The notes below the pieces were generated by a model that had not been told where the DNA came from, made no database searches, and saw nothing but the letters and a program-made list of their open reading frames with translations. Positions 13,216 to 25,952 of a DNA stretch of 64,000 nt are shown here, one piece after another. Positions within the stretch are counted from its first letter, which is position 1. Each line of letters begins with the position of its first letter. The stretch is taken from assembly GCF_905404315.1 (NCBI RefSeq), contig NC_066275.1, positions 9,300,001-9,364,000 of the forward strand, given 5' to 3'. The DNA is from Leptidea sinapis (taxonomy: Eukaryota > Arthropoda > Insecta > Lepidoptera > Pieridae). The position numbers and the translations under genes were made by a program.

Positions 13216-13770
13216 TCTATATTATATAATAAATCTTTAGGCCCTATATTTTAATAAAAAGTAGACACGTGGTTGGATGGGCAAAAATGTGATTCGCAAA
13301 ACAAAATGACAGATAAAACCAGTCACATAAACATAAATTAACATATACACAAGGAATATCGAATTTCTTTTAAGCCCTCGAACCGGATAACGACACTGTG
13401 CTTATCTCTGCAATTACATTAAGCGAATACTTAAAACGTGCCAAATTTATATAACTGATAAATACCACATTATCGTGCTACATATATTGTAAGGGCAAGT
13501 TTACAATAACGCTCATGCTCAATAAATAATATTATAATATAATAGTCACACCAACACTATTATTAAGAAGTTATGTAAAAGATGATCGACAGCTAATAAC
13601 AACGGTGCTATGACCTATGAGTACGTAAGTGCGAGAGAGTGCGCTTATTTGGTAAAACTGCTCTATCATTAAAGGAAATTACACGCCTTTTTGAGCATAC
13701 TGCGCAAGCGCAGGATTATGGGGTATTGAATTAATATTAAATTAAAATTTTCTACGTCTTTATTAATTAA

Positions 13771-14110
13771 CTAGCTGACCCGGCAAACGTTGTTTTGCCA
13801 TATAAAGTATAATTCATGCGATAGTTTTATAAGTAATAAAATATTGCCTATATTATAGCCTGTACATCATTTTGTTCTATTGTCAATAGTTTTTGCAGCG
13901 CACGCAAAAATAGGTTTTCGATTTTACACCTTGTGTTACAAAATAACAATTTTATTACGGATCCCTAATTTTGCAAAAAAAAAACATAGCCTTCTTCGAT
14001 AAATGGACTTCCCAACACTGAAAGAATCATTCAAATCGGACCAGTAGTACCAGAGATTAGCGCGTTCAAACAAACAAACAAACACTGCAGCTTTATAATA
14101 TTAGTATAGA
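13771..14110 (-). mobile_element. Non-autonomous Helitron, family C copy 1
   Basis: On the minus strand it starts TCTATACTAATATTATAAAG and ends ACGTTTGCCGGGTCAGCTAG. TC at the 5' end, CTAG at the 3' end and insertion between A and T fit a Helitron. The interior has no ORF. It is almost identical to 31573-31918: I count about half a dozen substitutions, a one-base gap and one 7-bp difference over ~340 bp. Three adjacent AAAC units lie near its 5' end at about 14067-14083. Confidence 0.8.
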
Positions 14111-14996
14111 TAAATATTTCATAGATTTTTTTTATTTAACCTTATTATGTTCGAAAAGAAAAGTTCAATGTGCTCAAATTGGATCTTAGTGAGTAAAAAA
14201 CACACAAGTTATTATGTTAGAGTACTCGTATCGCAATTTTCTAAAGGTGTTATTCTCTGTAATGAAAAAACCTAGACTGTTACATAATAAAGGTAATTAG
14301 TTAAGGCATTAAGTATAAGATGTATTTTATCATAGTAATATATACTAGTAAATGTACTAGTTTTTTTGATTTTGTAACATCATAAGTAAAATATTCATAT
14401 ATATAAATTAATGAATAGCATTTTGTAAATGAAAACAAGCCCCTATACGCGAACAATCATAATATTACCTGTTACCCGTGCTATATGTGTAAAATATTGT
14501 TATTAGTTGCATATCCAATTTAAAGGCTAATTTTGCAATGTTTTAACAGACTTTTAAGAAGACGCAAAAAAAGAATCCTTTAATATTATTTTGCAATGTG
14601 ATGAAAAAGGCCAAAAAGGTTGCTACCAAAACAATAAATATAAGAATTGTTTACATACGAATTTATATGTACATTTTAATGCAGATATGTTAATTTAATC
14701 TATTTTTAACCATTAAATAAAAATTAGTAATGTTTGTGAGGTATTTTCATGAGGTCAACGTATTTAAGCCCCAATTCGGACGGTATTTACGTATGACCCA
14801 ACTAACCCCAGCCTTAGGGGAAATCTAAAGCCTCCTGGAGTATTTAATAAGGGTCAACGCGGAGCAGTTGTTAAGTTGTTACATTGTTATTTCATAATAT
14901 AAATACTTTACCTTTCGCATTAATTAAATTTTAAGTACATATCTGTCTATGTTATTTTTAAAATCACTTTTATTTAATTTTACGGAATTCCAATGC

Positions 14997-15105
14997 TATT
15001 TATAATGTTGAAAATTAGGCGAGTCAATAGCTTCTGAAGATGCTCCGTGTAGACGGTACAGTGGAATTAACACTGAATAACAATATTTATAATATTTAAA
15101 GTGAA
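14997..15105 (-). repeat. Family G foldback-like repeat, degraded copy
   Basis: Contains GGCGAGTCAATAGCTTCTGA, GCTCCGTGTAGACGG and GGAATTAACACTGAATAAC, which match the reverse complement of family G (see 56611-56814). Shortened and diverged. Confidence 0.5.
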
Positions 15106-15532
15106 AAAAAAACATTTTCTGGGTAGATTCACAAGTTCAACCGAAAATTACAATTTGAATATTACGGCCCTTTATTAAGAACAAGGGTTTTACGATTTAT
15201 CTTAATTGTTTATTAAATATATAATATTAATCCTGCCACCAAATAATTATTTGATTAATTTAAATAAATATGTTGAATCTTGTAATAAAAGCATACAACC
15301 AGATATTAAAATATTATCAGTTATGATGACCTATGCAATATATTTCTTCTTTAATTTGAATAGATATTATTGCTTTATAAAACTTTCTTTTAGATTTCCT
15401 TTTGGTACGAACGTCCTGTTATCCGATACGAATTTTAACGATATAAACTATTTGAATATCGAGCATACGACTTATATATTAAATAATATATTGGGTGGGT
15501 AAAAATATAACGGTAAAATACTATCAACCTTA
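15106..15532. other. No gene recognised
   Basis: AT-rich. The 98-codon plus-strand ORF at 15206-15502 is rich in Asn, Ile, Tyr and Phe, as expected of random AT-rich sequence, and shows no domain. Confidence 0.5.
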
Positions 15533-15687
15533 TATAATTTATACGTCTAAATAGAGTCTCTTGCTGCTCTATTTAGACAACCGATAAAAACAGGCCAGGA
15601 ATATTAGTGTAGTGTGCGTGAATTGCTCAAAGTAGAGGTTAGTTCTAAACTCACAGCTTTCAGCGTCTATCTTGACGTATAAATTAT
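15533..15687. mobile_element. Family F small inverted-repeat (MITE-like) element
   Basis: The outer ends are inverted: ATAATTTATACGTCTAAATA at the left, and on the right a sequence whose reverse complement starts ATAATTTATACGTCAAGATA. Just inside the left end there is a perfect 12-bp hairpin, GTCTAAATAGAG / CTCTATTTAGAC, with loop TCTCTTGCTG (15545-15578). The internal TTGCTC...GAGGTTAG...CTCACAGC region matches other family F pieces at 39190, 60796 and 61238. Length of ~155 bp and no coding capacity suggest a MITE. Confidence 0.6.
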
Positions 15688-17633
15688 CTAAGCTATTAAT
15701 ATACTTAAAAACAAGTCTTAGATTAGTATTAGATGTTCTCAACCAACTCAACAAAGTAACAATTTGGACTAGAGCGCCCTCTATTACATGTCTAATTACA
15801 AGATGTGGTTATTTCCTTTCAATTGTTATCGACATACCAGCTTATGTAAGCAATCTTACTACGCATGCGTGAAAATATTTGTTAGCCATGGTATATAAAT
15901 AGAAACAGGACGCCTGAATACCGTAGATTATGCAACAAAGTTTCATGGAGAAAGATTGGAAATATATTCTATTTAGGTTTCTCATTGAATAGTTTACTTA
16001 TAAGACTACGATATAGTTAAAGATTTTCTTTAAGATATTAATATCCTATCTCATTAGAATTATTAGTAATCCTTATAAGTTTGTAAAACTACCTATGGAT
16101 TATAGTTATTTTATATAGTCTTTTAAAAAAATCTGCTGTAATTTTAAATACAAAAGAATTTTAATAAAAGAAAGTATGGTTATAAATACCTTAATCAATC
16201 TTATTAAAGTATTTGTCAAGTGTAAGATGGAATCAATTTATGTCGTAAATAAATATAGTTTCTTAACCTTCTTTACCGAAATACATTCGTTTGGTATTAA
16301 ATATTTGTGTTACTGTTACTATAGACAAAATTTTAAAATATATTCGTATATAAATATGTGGGCATTATAATTCATTCAAATAATATAAGAACATACAATA
16401 CTTATGTCTTAGACTATTTTATTAATTTGATTTTCTAAGCTATAACTATAATATACTCGTAAATACTTTTAAAACTGAGCTGCAAAAAACTGTAGAAGCT
16501 TTCTTTAAAATGTTCATTAAAAATTCCATTATTATTTCTTTATTTTATTTTAATAAATCAGATATTTTAGCACCTTATTTAAAAACAAACGAAAGTGTAG
16601 CCTTCTTACAAGCGTTCCTTTATATTAAGACGCTGACTTTCTTTACACAAATTTATTCAAATAAGTTTCTTTCCGAGAGAAAATTTTCGGGCAAATAGTT
16701 TGTCTCAAGTGTATTCAGCAAAAGTTTGTTATTATAAGTTTCGGTATTTTAATAAGGCTTGTTGTGCGGTTGGCAAGGACATTATGTACCTAGCGCCATC
16801 TATCTAAAATCCTTTGAGGCTCTACCACGTTGGGGCGAATGCTTCGGGACATGGCGTTATATTTACTTGAGGTTCTGTATATTTATCACTCACACAACCT
16901 TGTAAAGGAAAATATTTTTTTACGCTATTTTTAAAGTTTTCTTAGTCGAAGAAGATCCTATATGCTATTTAAATTTTCATTAAAATAAAATATTTTAAAA
17001 AGAAAAGAAATGTTTTTAATATTAATTATATACATATCTTTACAAGGACTGGTTTATTTTTTTATGGAAAGTAATAATATGATCTAAATATATATTAAAT
17101 ATTCAAGAACTATACAAGATCCAAGATATAAATCTAAAAATCATTTTACTTAACAGAGTATCTCTAAAAATATTTGTCCCGGAGCATTCGTTTTCTGACT
17201 GTTTCCCTCAAAGCCTTTATAAGACGCAACCAATAACACTACCTGTCCCTTTTTCCATTCGGCAACATCCTCGTGATGGAAAGAGACAGTAATGTTGCAG
17301 TGAGGCTCAATGAGTAGCAGATTCATTTCAGAAATAAGAATCTGTGTAAGTAAAAGATTACGATAATAGATCGAGGTAAAATTCTTTAGAAAATACTGGT
17401 TTCCGCTGTAAATCTACAAGCCAATTTTGTAGTTATATTAAATTAATTATTACATGCTCTACTAAGTCAGTAAGCATTTATATTTCATCATATATTATTT
17501 CGTCATTAAAATTATCAAATTTCATATCGGAATTTTTTCACTAGTTGAAATTAAATTTGATGATTAGTCATTTGTTTTTAGTGTTTAATTGTTATAAGTT
17601 TGTATCTACCATATTTTTTTTTAAAACATGTCA
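15688..17633. other. No gene recognised
   Basis: AT-rich sequence with short AT-driven ORFs. A GC-richer patch at 16750-16870 (GTACCTAGCGCCATCTATCT) and another at 17170-17300 do not match a family I recognise. Confidence 0.5.
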
Positions 17634-17690
17634 ACAAAAGGCCGGCAACGCTCCTGTGATTCCTTTGGTGTCACTTTATATCAATTGACC
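17634..17690 (+). mobile_element. LINE 3' UTR scrap (CR1-like)
   Basis: AAAAGGCCGGCAACGCTCCT followed by GTGATTCCTTTGGTGTCACT matches the start of the 3' UTR of the LINE family at 4985-5302. Only ~55 bp remain. Confidence 0.5.
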
Positions 17691-18040
17691 TTCCTCCATT
17701 GACCTCAAGGAAAATTTTAAAGAAATAGACTATGTAGTTATAAAAAAATTTAAACTTTTTAGAGCCTTTTTGATGACAATATGGACCACAGTTATTGGCT
17801 TGGTGACCACCTCCATCCATTACGGAACCTACAAAACCTAAGCATCAATTATGTAATTATATTTACAATACTTACCTCCCAGACTACATAATAAAAAATA
17901 TTAAATTACTATTGCGGTCACAAGTATCCAGACCCTGAAAATAGGAGCTGATATTTTTTAACTCTCCGAACAAATTATTTCCTACTTTATTTCAATTCAG
18001 GCATTTTTAAATTTTCAAATTACACACAGGTTAGGTTTTC

Positions 18041-18336
18041 ACCAGTCCTTTGCACAGGATGCCGGCTAGATTATGGGTACCACAACGGCGCCTATTTGTA
18101 CCGTGAAGCAGTAATGAGTAAGCATTACTGTGTTTCGGTCTGACGGGCGCCGGAGCTTGTGAAATTACTGGGCAAATGAAACTTAATATCTTATGTCTCA
18201 GGGTGATGAGCGCAATTGTAGTCCCGCTTAGAGTTTTTCAAGAATACTGTGCGGCACTGCATTGTAATGAGCAGGGTGTATCAATTACCATCAGTTGAAC
18301 GTCCTGCTTGTCTCATTTTGTATTGGATAAAAAAGA
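18041..18336 (+). mobile_element. Family A SINE-like repeat, copy 6
   Basis: Full-length copy, from ACCAGTCCTTTGCACAGGAT (with a small deletion of GGGAGGCT) to GTCTCATTTTGTATTGGATA and an A-rich tail. The internal blocks TTTCGGTCTGACGGGCGCCG and TGCGGCACTGCATTGTAATG match the family. Confidence 0.85.
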
Positions 18337-18592
18337 AAAGCTGAATAAGAGATATATTTTTGTAGTACTAGTTAAATTTTTAATAATGCTAATATCTATT
18401 TATTTATACGATGATTGAAAAAAAAATATTCAGTAGCCGACGGGCCGTGTTGCCGTCCACATTTATATTAAACAGAATCCGCGACGCGTCCAAAAACTTT
18501 GCGACCTTCAAATCTTAAACGCAGCCGTCTATGCCAATTATCTTCACCTGTCAGGCGACAATTTGTTGCCGTCTCTATCGGTCAACTAAGAA

Positions 18593-18650
18593 ATGAGCGA
18601 GATGCAAAAACAGGGGCTACATATCCCCTCGATTCGATGTCAACGAACTT
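18593..18650 (+). CDS. Possible 5' coding exon ending at a strong splice donor
   Basis: Two in-frame ATG codons (18593 and 18602) open a frame reading MSEMQKQGLHIPSIRCQRT, which stays open to a consensus donor, CTT|GTAAGT, at 18651. The first ATG has an A at -3. The ~200 bp upstream (18440-18600) are clearly GC-richer than the surroundings and contain CpG-rich words such as CCGCGACGCGTCC, as might a promoter or 5' UTR. No downstream exon or TATA box was identified. The block could equally be an unrecognised repeat, and the protein is not one I recognise. Confidence 0.2.
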
Positions 18651-21600
18651 GTAAGTATGGCGTCCTTGTAATCGAAAATGTATCAAATGTTTACGTAACT
18701 TTAATGTTGCGATAATTAAGTAATTTTAAAAGAAGCTCTGGTGAGTATGTTAGTGAGCGTGGGTTTTGTTTGATGAAATGTAACATTATCTAAACTTAGT
18801 CTAGCTAAGTATTAGATATAACATTGATATTAATCTATCACTAAACTAAACGTATCTACTTATTACAATTAATAGTACCTAATAACTATTATTAAGTTTA
18901 AGTAGTAAAAGTACATAGCCTAGCGTGACAGCTCAATTTCATTCAATACCCGCAAAATATAGAACTCAGCGGGCCTCAAGGAGTATTTAATTCAATAACA
19001 TCTATTAAGATTTGCTTTGGCCTTGTTTAGTACTAGGAGTTATTGTGAGAAATATATTAAATTTAGCTGAAGGCAATGCGACACAAGTATTAGTACATCT
19101 AGAAATGAGGTCACATCAATGTATCGTAGACATATTTCTATTTGTATTTTGATAACAAGCGCTTGTTTAAGTTAACTTGTTCTATTATAAATATTATAAC
19201 AAAGTAGATGTCTAATATCTGAACATTATCAATAATAAACAAAGTTAGATATTTTCTTAGAAACTAACACAAGATCTTTTCTTAGATACATATTTAGTAT
19301 ATTTTATACGTTTTTTACGTGTTTTATTGGTTAGATGCAATAACTGATGCCGAATCGTGCAATCTGAACTCAATCCTATACTAATTGAACACTTAGATGT
19401 GGAAATCGTACAATATCTTTTCCAGCGGGATCGAATCTGCACCTTTTTGTTTGACACACGTTTATCACTAGGCATAAGGTCTCTTCGAAAACGTTACTAG
19501 TAATTTATGAATAGGCCAAAAAGTCTAAGTTAAATAATATTTTATTATAGAATTGACCTAAAGATGCTCATGTTGAGAAGGACCGATAATTACACAAAAG
19601 TATCTCTTTAAAAATCATAACAAAACAAAAATAATATGATATTTACATTAATATCGTTGGACTAAAGAGTATGTCGGATAGAAGTACTTGAAACGTTATG
19701 TAACCAACTTGATAAGGAGTCATACAAGTGATAAAATAATTAAACACACATGTATATATTATATGTTGAAAGTTAAAATGTCATCGCATCTGTTAATTTG
19801 TATGTGCGTGTGAAAAAAAATATCTTATCACAATTAAAAGCGGTGATTGAGCAATTAGTTATTGATATAAGAGTCATTAATTGTTCGGTCGATATGAATT
19901 ATCACAAGTTTTTTGTTTACGAATTTGCGATCGGTAACTTCAAAAGAAAGATATAAGTCCTGGTTTCAGAATGGCTGACAGGTTCAAGTTACAAACACGA
20001 TGATACGACACACATGATATCTTATTAATTTTTTTTTTATTTGGGGAGCTTACAGCAACATTTACAAATCGGTCAAGAAAACATAATTCTAAATGCCAAT
20101 TATAAGCTTCCAAATATAGAAAAAATTTGCTTAGTATAACTATAACTATAGATTTAGAATAGAAACACTTATACACTGATATAAAGACACGCTTATACAT
20201 TTTTTGATTTCGTAAAATCATTTGCGAACGCACTTTTTATGCTTTTCATACTACCACTTAATATATCAAATCGGCTATCACAATTACACATATTGAACAG
20301 TTTGGTGACGCTTGGTGTGTAACTGTTTATTCTATATTGAGAATGACTGGTGGGTACGTAAAGTAAATCATGCTTTCTTAATGTTCGATTTGGAGTTCGT
20401 AACGCAATCATGCTGAGGAGTTCCAGACAATCCAACACACTTTGGGCTATTTATTTCAGATTGTTACAAGAGTAATTGAATTACTGAATGTCGTAATAAA
20501 AGTAAAAACAACCAAACAGAGCTTAGAGCATATCTACACTCAACTCGATCTGTTAACGGATGTTGCATGTCCATGGACAGTTAATTCATCATTTCCTATC
20601 ACGTGAGATTCTCGACCGTTTGCCCCCTCTTAAAAAAACGTAACCCATTTGAGTAATTCAGTTACAAATGTTGGAAGAGAAAACTTTTTTTGGAAATCGA
20701 CACACTTTAGTTACACTTAGTTGGGTCCATTTTGCATGAAATGATTACCTGTAACTCTAACCATCCCAGCACCTTCTAGAAGTTAACACTCCGAGGGTGT
20801 TTGAAGACATCCTCTGCACTTAGTGAAGAAAATTGAGTATCCAGAACAAAAAATGGTCTACGATATTAGGAGATTTAAATGAGTGGCGAAATTTGAAGTC
20901 ACGGGAAATTTTAGGTCATCTTCATAAGTTATATATTTATAATATTAACCCCAAGAAAAGTAATATATTTAAAACATTATATTGATATAAATCTCGATCA
21001 TATCACTAAAGTATCATAATAACATACCTACACATTCTGATCTCAAAACAAAATACCACTAATTGACAAAATTAAAAACTTTTTAGTAATTTATGATTCG
21101 ATATCTTCAAAAACCTGATTTTCGTTAATTGGCATTCATTGTAAGATTCAAATCACGCCTACAAACTCTACACGGAGGAAGTATTTGATAAAGAGCTCTA
21201 TTTTAAGATACGCTTCTCGTGCAAAAAGCAGCAACTGAAATTTTTTAACTAAGTATTTTATAAGATTAATTTTTTGACACGTTTCTTTGATTTCATTTTA
21301 TAATTATATAGTAATAATTTCACCTGCTTGATTCTTTTTAATCTGTTTTACCAGCTTAAATTTTACTCTAATGTTTAAACTGCCTTAAGTTAATGTAGGA
21401 TACATAACAAATAACAATAAAAGAATTAAAATCTAACACTTTCAAATAATATCAGTTCGTAAAACTACTTCAAAACTCTAACCTCGCCGTGTAAGGATTT
21501 TATGCAAACAGTCCAAAAAATATTTATTTTATAGGTAATTAGTATTCGTTACATAATTTGCACGTGTAAACGTACAATAATAATCACTAATTAACATGTT

Positions 21601-21939
21601 TACAAATCATAAATAAATATACAAAACAGCAAACAGAAAACAAAATAAACAATTAATACATTTACAAATCTCTGATTAATATTTTTTTGTAGGTATCAAT
21701 GATTTAAATGTTCCTATATATTAAACACACAACAAGTGTTTGATTACCAAAAATGTAGGATAACGTTGTATAAATACGTACTGCTGAAGAAATTGTATCA
21801 ATGCAGGAATAGGGAACTTTGTGATTTGTGAATTGAACAAACGCACACTACAACAATCATAACAATTTATCAATTATTTACTACTTATGTGGTATAATTT
21901 CTTGACATTGATTCTTTTTTCTTATGATATAAGCACATT
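18651..21939. other. No gene recognised
   Basis: AT-rich sequence with ordinary short ORFs (for example the minus-strand ones at 19257-19475, 19940-20233 and 20193-20438), none with a recognisable domain. No repeat family identified. Confidence 0.5.
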
Positions 21940-22185
21940 GTAGTAAATGTAATAGTTATAATGGACCTACAATTAAAAAACATGTTATGCTTAGTACTCG
22001 TCAAAGTCGAGTTAGTAAGTCTTTTATAAATTATACTTTTATAAGAGGACCCCAGCAAATTTACAAAATACAATATTATGTTGTTAAAAATTTCAAGGAT
22101 ATGTTCGAAAAAAGTACGTGTGTCAAACATATAGTCATCTAAAAAAATAAAGTCTATTAATTATTCACCTGCTTTAAAGGGGGTT
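21940..22185 (+). mobile_element. LINE ORF C-terminus fragment
   Basis: The plus strand reads LSTRQSRVSKSF followed by degenerate sequence containing PQQIYKIQYY. This is the same RxSRVSKSF block that ends the LINE ORF at 30-240, followed by the usual P-Q-x-I segment. Stops and frameshifts follow. Only the C-terminal ~60 codons survive. Confidence 0.6.
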
Positions 22186-23519
22186 CTATAGTGTTGTTGA
22201 TATTATTAAACGAATGCTAAATTAATGGTAAAAATTCTGTGTAATAAATGTTACAAAATAAAAATTTCAGATGCATCTCTCTACATCCCAAGCGTAGTCA
22301 CTTTCCACTACTTTCTACTAGATGGCGTTACGTGTAACTTTCTGTTGATCATCCTCGAGCGTGTTTTAACTGTAGCGAGCTTCTTACGCACACTAACACA
22401 CAATACGTGAATACACTATAAGCACGAAGAGAGCACACACACAGTGAAGGCTATCTTGTTCGTGACGAATGCGAGAATTGTAAATAAGTTGTATTACTAC
22501 GTCGTACTCGTGTGCTTGCGTTAACATTGTAGAATAAGAATACCACACAAATGTAGACTGTTGTTCTTATCGTGTCGATAGATGGCGTATCTTAAACAGT
22601 TTAAGCAATTTGAGTAAAATGGTGGGCCTTGTATTTTAGGTTGTTATGTATATTAATTAGTACGTTAAAATATTTTTGCCATTGCTTTGGTACTGTAATT
22701 AAAATATATATAATAGAGTGTAAGTTGTAATAGCAAAAAAATATTAGAGATGATAAATCATTGTATGTATAGGTCTAGGTACCAACATAACTTATATTTT
22801 ACCTTACCTACATGATTTTCGTGAATATCATCTTCTGGTACTACTTACCTACTTTATAATATTTGTTTTGAGCAAATTATATTATTTTCATGGACTTTTA
22901 AATCAAACGAGAGAGCAAAATCCCAAATGGTATTTAAGTGACCACTGACTTTTCTTGTAGCAATAATAGTGCGCTGCCGGCTTACGAAATAGCTACAACA
23001 TGTCAAGATAACCTACCAAGGCTCCTATAAAAATTAAAACTCTAATAAGTAGGTAGTAAGTAACCTAGGAAACTTAACCAGTACCTATTGTTGTAGTTAT
23101 GTATAAATCAGTAGGCAGATATGAAGAAGTTTTATAAGATTTTATTTTTAAACTGTTTAGGTGATTTTTTTTTTGCAAATAAGAAAAACAAACAAATTAA
23201 ACGAAAACAAAGATTCTAATTTTACTTATCTCAAATAGCACAAGTGAAGCTAAACGTTAAAGCCTTCAACTAAGCATAGGTATAATTTAAATCACATGAT
23301 AGTCGATCGTATCACAACTACAAGTCAATATTCAGTCAACGTGAAACGCAAACACGATTCCTCTGATATTTACGTCTGCCGAGGTCTTTGCCTTTTACAT
23401 GACGATACGATCGTCTGCGTGATGCGATATTATTTTAATTCTATTCCTTTTGCTGTGGTTTGAATTCAGTTTCATTCTGATACTTTGATGAGAATTACCT
23501 AAGTTTTTTGCTTATACCT
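22186..23519. other. No gene recognised
   Basis: A more GC-balanced region at 22290-22620 contains TAGATGGCGT twice (near 22319 and 22581) and many ACAC/GTGT words. It looks like an unidentified repeat or regulatory DNA. The remainder is AT-rich. Confidence 0.45.
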
Positions 23520-23960
23520 ATACCTACTATCGAATTCAAATTCGAATATTAGTTATTGAAAGTCAAAAACTACCACACATTCCAAAAAGTATGCCTCGGA
23601 CCTGACATGAACGGGCGCAACAAACTCAGCGGGCTTTTTTGATGAGCTTGAGGTTACAAAGTAATATTTATTTTTTACTTTTTGGATTTTTTTGTGTAAT
23701 TTGTTCTTATTTTTTATTCCTGTCTAAGTCTTTTTTACTTGTATTTTTCGGTGTTGTTTGTGTTTAATAAAGTTTTCATTCATTCATTCATAATATCGTA
23801 CAATTAAACTTATTATTTAATAGCCCTCAGGCGGTCGCTCGATTCCCAATCTATGGTATCATTACAAAAGTCATTTTTATTATAGTTTACTTATAAAGTT
23901 TGTTATACTTTTACCACGCAAACGTTTTTTAAAATTCTTTTGAATTTCGTAATAAGTAGG
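23520..23960 (-). mobile_element. CR1/Jockey-like LINE 3' end, interrupted by another LINE tail
   Basis: Read on the minus strand, this is the same LINE as 30-486. It contains TGATACCATAGATTGGGAAT and GCCTGAGGGCTATTAAATAA, then after an interruption AAAAAAGCCCGCTGAGTTTG, TTGCGCCCGTTCATGTCAGG and a TTTGAATTC-rich end. The interruption at 23668-23790 is absent from the 30-486 copy at the corresponding point (AAAGTAATATTGTACAATTA), which marks a later insertion. Confidence 0.75.
23668..23790 (+). mobile_element. Truncated LINE tail nested in another LINE
   Basis: A ~123-bp T-rich segment ending GTTTAATAAAGTTTTCATTC and then ATTC repeats, typical of a LINE 3' end with a simple-repeat tail and an AATAAA signal. 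TAATAT occurs immediately on each side (23662-23667 and 23791-23796), consistent with a short target-site duplication. The uninterrupted relative at 30-486 supports the precise boundaries. Confidence 0.7.
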
Positions 23961-24088
23961 TTTGTTTTTACCTACATTTGTTTTGAACATTTTCTGGAAT
24001 CTTATCTACCTAATTGTTATACCTACCTACACTTGTTTATTATTATAATAGTTGATATAAATTAATAAATAGGTACCTAGGTGGGTAA

Positions 24089-24122
24089 ATGATAAGCTGT
24101 AGTACCTACTACAGCTTATCAT
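24089..24122. repeat. Near-perfect palindrome, 16-bp stem
   Basis: ATGATAAGCTGTAGTA, loop CC, TACTACAGCTTATCAT. The flanks (about 24064-24088 and 24123-24140) are themselves loosely inverted, rich in AGGTACCTA / TACCTACC, so this may be the centre of a larger foldback element of ~80 bp. Confidence 0.8.
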
Positions 24123-24140
24123 AGGTATACCTACCTATTA

Positions 24141-25952
24141 TAAATTTGAATATAAATTTATTAATCTGTTTCGTACTTTTAATAGGTAAACTACCTCTGA
24201 TTGATTGATTATTAATTATTGATTTGTTTTTGATGTAATTTAGAAGGTCGGTACATACCTACCTAATTATTGTCATAATCTGAGGTGACTGGCTAATTAA
24301 ATTCTCGTACAATATATTTCGCAAAGAAATAGTATAAAGAGATGTGTTTGTTGGTATTAGATAAATCTGATAAACAGATTTTAAAATTCTTTCACCAATA
24401 TACTGCTACATTATCGGCAAGTAGATGATTTTTTTTAAATCAGAGATTCTTACATAACCTATATTGTTGTTGGTAAATATAATTAATAAAATATAAATTA
24501 TTTACGCGGGCGAAGTCGCTACAGTTAGTAAGTATTGAGGTGGTGTGGTGTATCCGTATGTACGTAAAAACTAAATATTTACCTATTAGATTGTTAAGCC
24601 TAGGTAAAATGATGTGTAACAGCCATTTTAGATGATCTGTTTTACTAAAAAAGCAAGTACTTAAATAAACTTCATGGTTCATAATTACCCAAATATGAAA
24701 AAACTACTCATTTTGAGAATCAGAGAAATTTTGTCTGAAATCGTTATCTACCAGGAATAGGTAGGTACTAAAAAGTATTTTAGTTAAATCGTTATTAAAT
24801 CTTTGATTAATTTTACAAAGATTAAATTTTAACAAATCAACAATTAATCCATCGTTAATTTGTGCTTTTATTATACTGTCTACCTACCTAAGATTATCTA
24901 CAAACAATTTAAAATATCGTTATGAAATCAGTAAATCTCACATTAGTATCAAAATAAAATAAAAATCGTAATAAAATCACTATAACCATTAAAAGTTGAT
25001 GTAACGTCAATATATTCGAGATAAAATTTGACTAAACAGTCTCCGTCAGATATCGCTCCAGCTAGCGACATTCCAATTTCAAAAAACTAGAAGCGGCCAT
25101 TTTGTGAAATCGATTGGCAGAAAAAATCAATTGTTGCATAACAAGCCATCCCATTGGCCCATTTCTAACATTAGGGTGACATGACATTGTACCCGCTTTC
25201 CCTATTTTTTGCCGCCAACGTCCCTTTAAATAGGAATTCTTTGAGTTTAATCGCGCAGATGTTGACAATCAGCTTAGTTAAATTCCTCTTCGCGAAGTTA
25301 AGAACAAAAGATTTTTCTCATTGTGTGGCTCACGGAAAATAATTGGTAAGATTTGAACTGGCTTCCTTATATTTTGACATTTAAATAAACTTTCTTTTAT
25401 ACCTAATTGTAATAGCGAGTAAATTTAAGTGATAGATAAAAATTACGGTATGCTCTCGCGCATATTTTATAAAAATTATTATATTTATTGTTTATTATAA
25501 AGTTGATCAGCCTAATTATTAATAAACGTTACGTATGTATCTAAATATAGGTACGAAGATACTCAAAATTAAGCCATTGACTACCGGCGCATATAAAGAC
25601 TACTTATTAAAGTGAGGTGAAGTCATTAGAAAGTAAAATAGAAGCTGCTTTACTAAAAACTATAGAGACTTATCACTCATTTATTTTTATGGACGTAATT
25701 AGTCTGACATTTGACTTGAGAGCTTCATCAAATTAACTCTGTAGTATATTTTGAAATTAGTTAGAGGAGTTTTAGCTTAAATATTAAAAAAGTTTTCTAA
25801 GTAAAAAGCTATTCCATAAAATTAATGAAAAATTATCATTAGATAAAAATTTTTGTAGAGCTTAGTTTTTTTTGTATTTTGATCGCATAAAGTATGGTTG
25901 TTTTGTGAAATAATATTATTTAATTGTTATGAATTATAATTACATTCATTCA
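24141..25952. other. No gene recognised
   Basis: AT-rich. At 25040-25265 there is a GC-richer stretch with GCGGCCATTTTGTGAAATCG and CCATTGGCCCATTT that could be regulatory or an unknown repeat. A Helitron-end-like scrap, CGCGGGCGAAGTCGCTACAG, occurs at 24506-24525. Confidence 0.45.
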
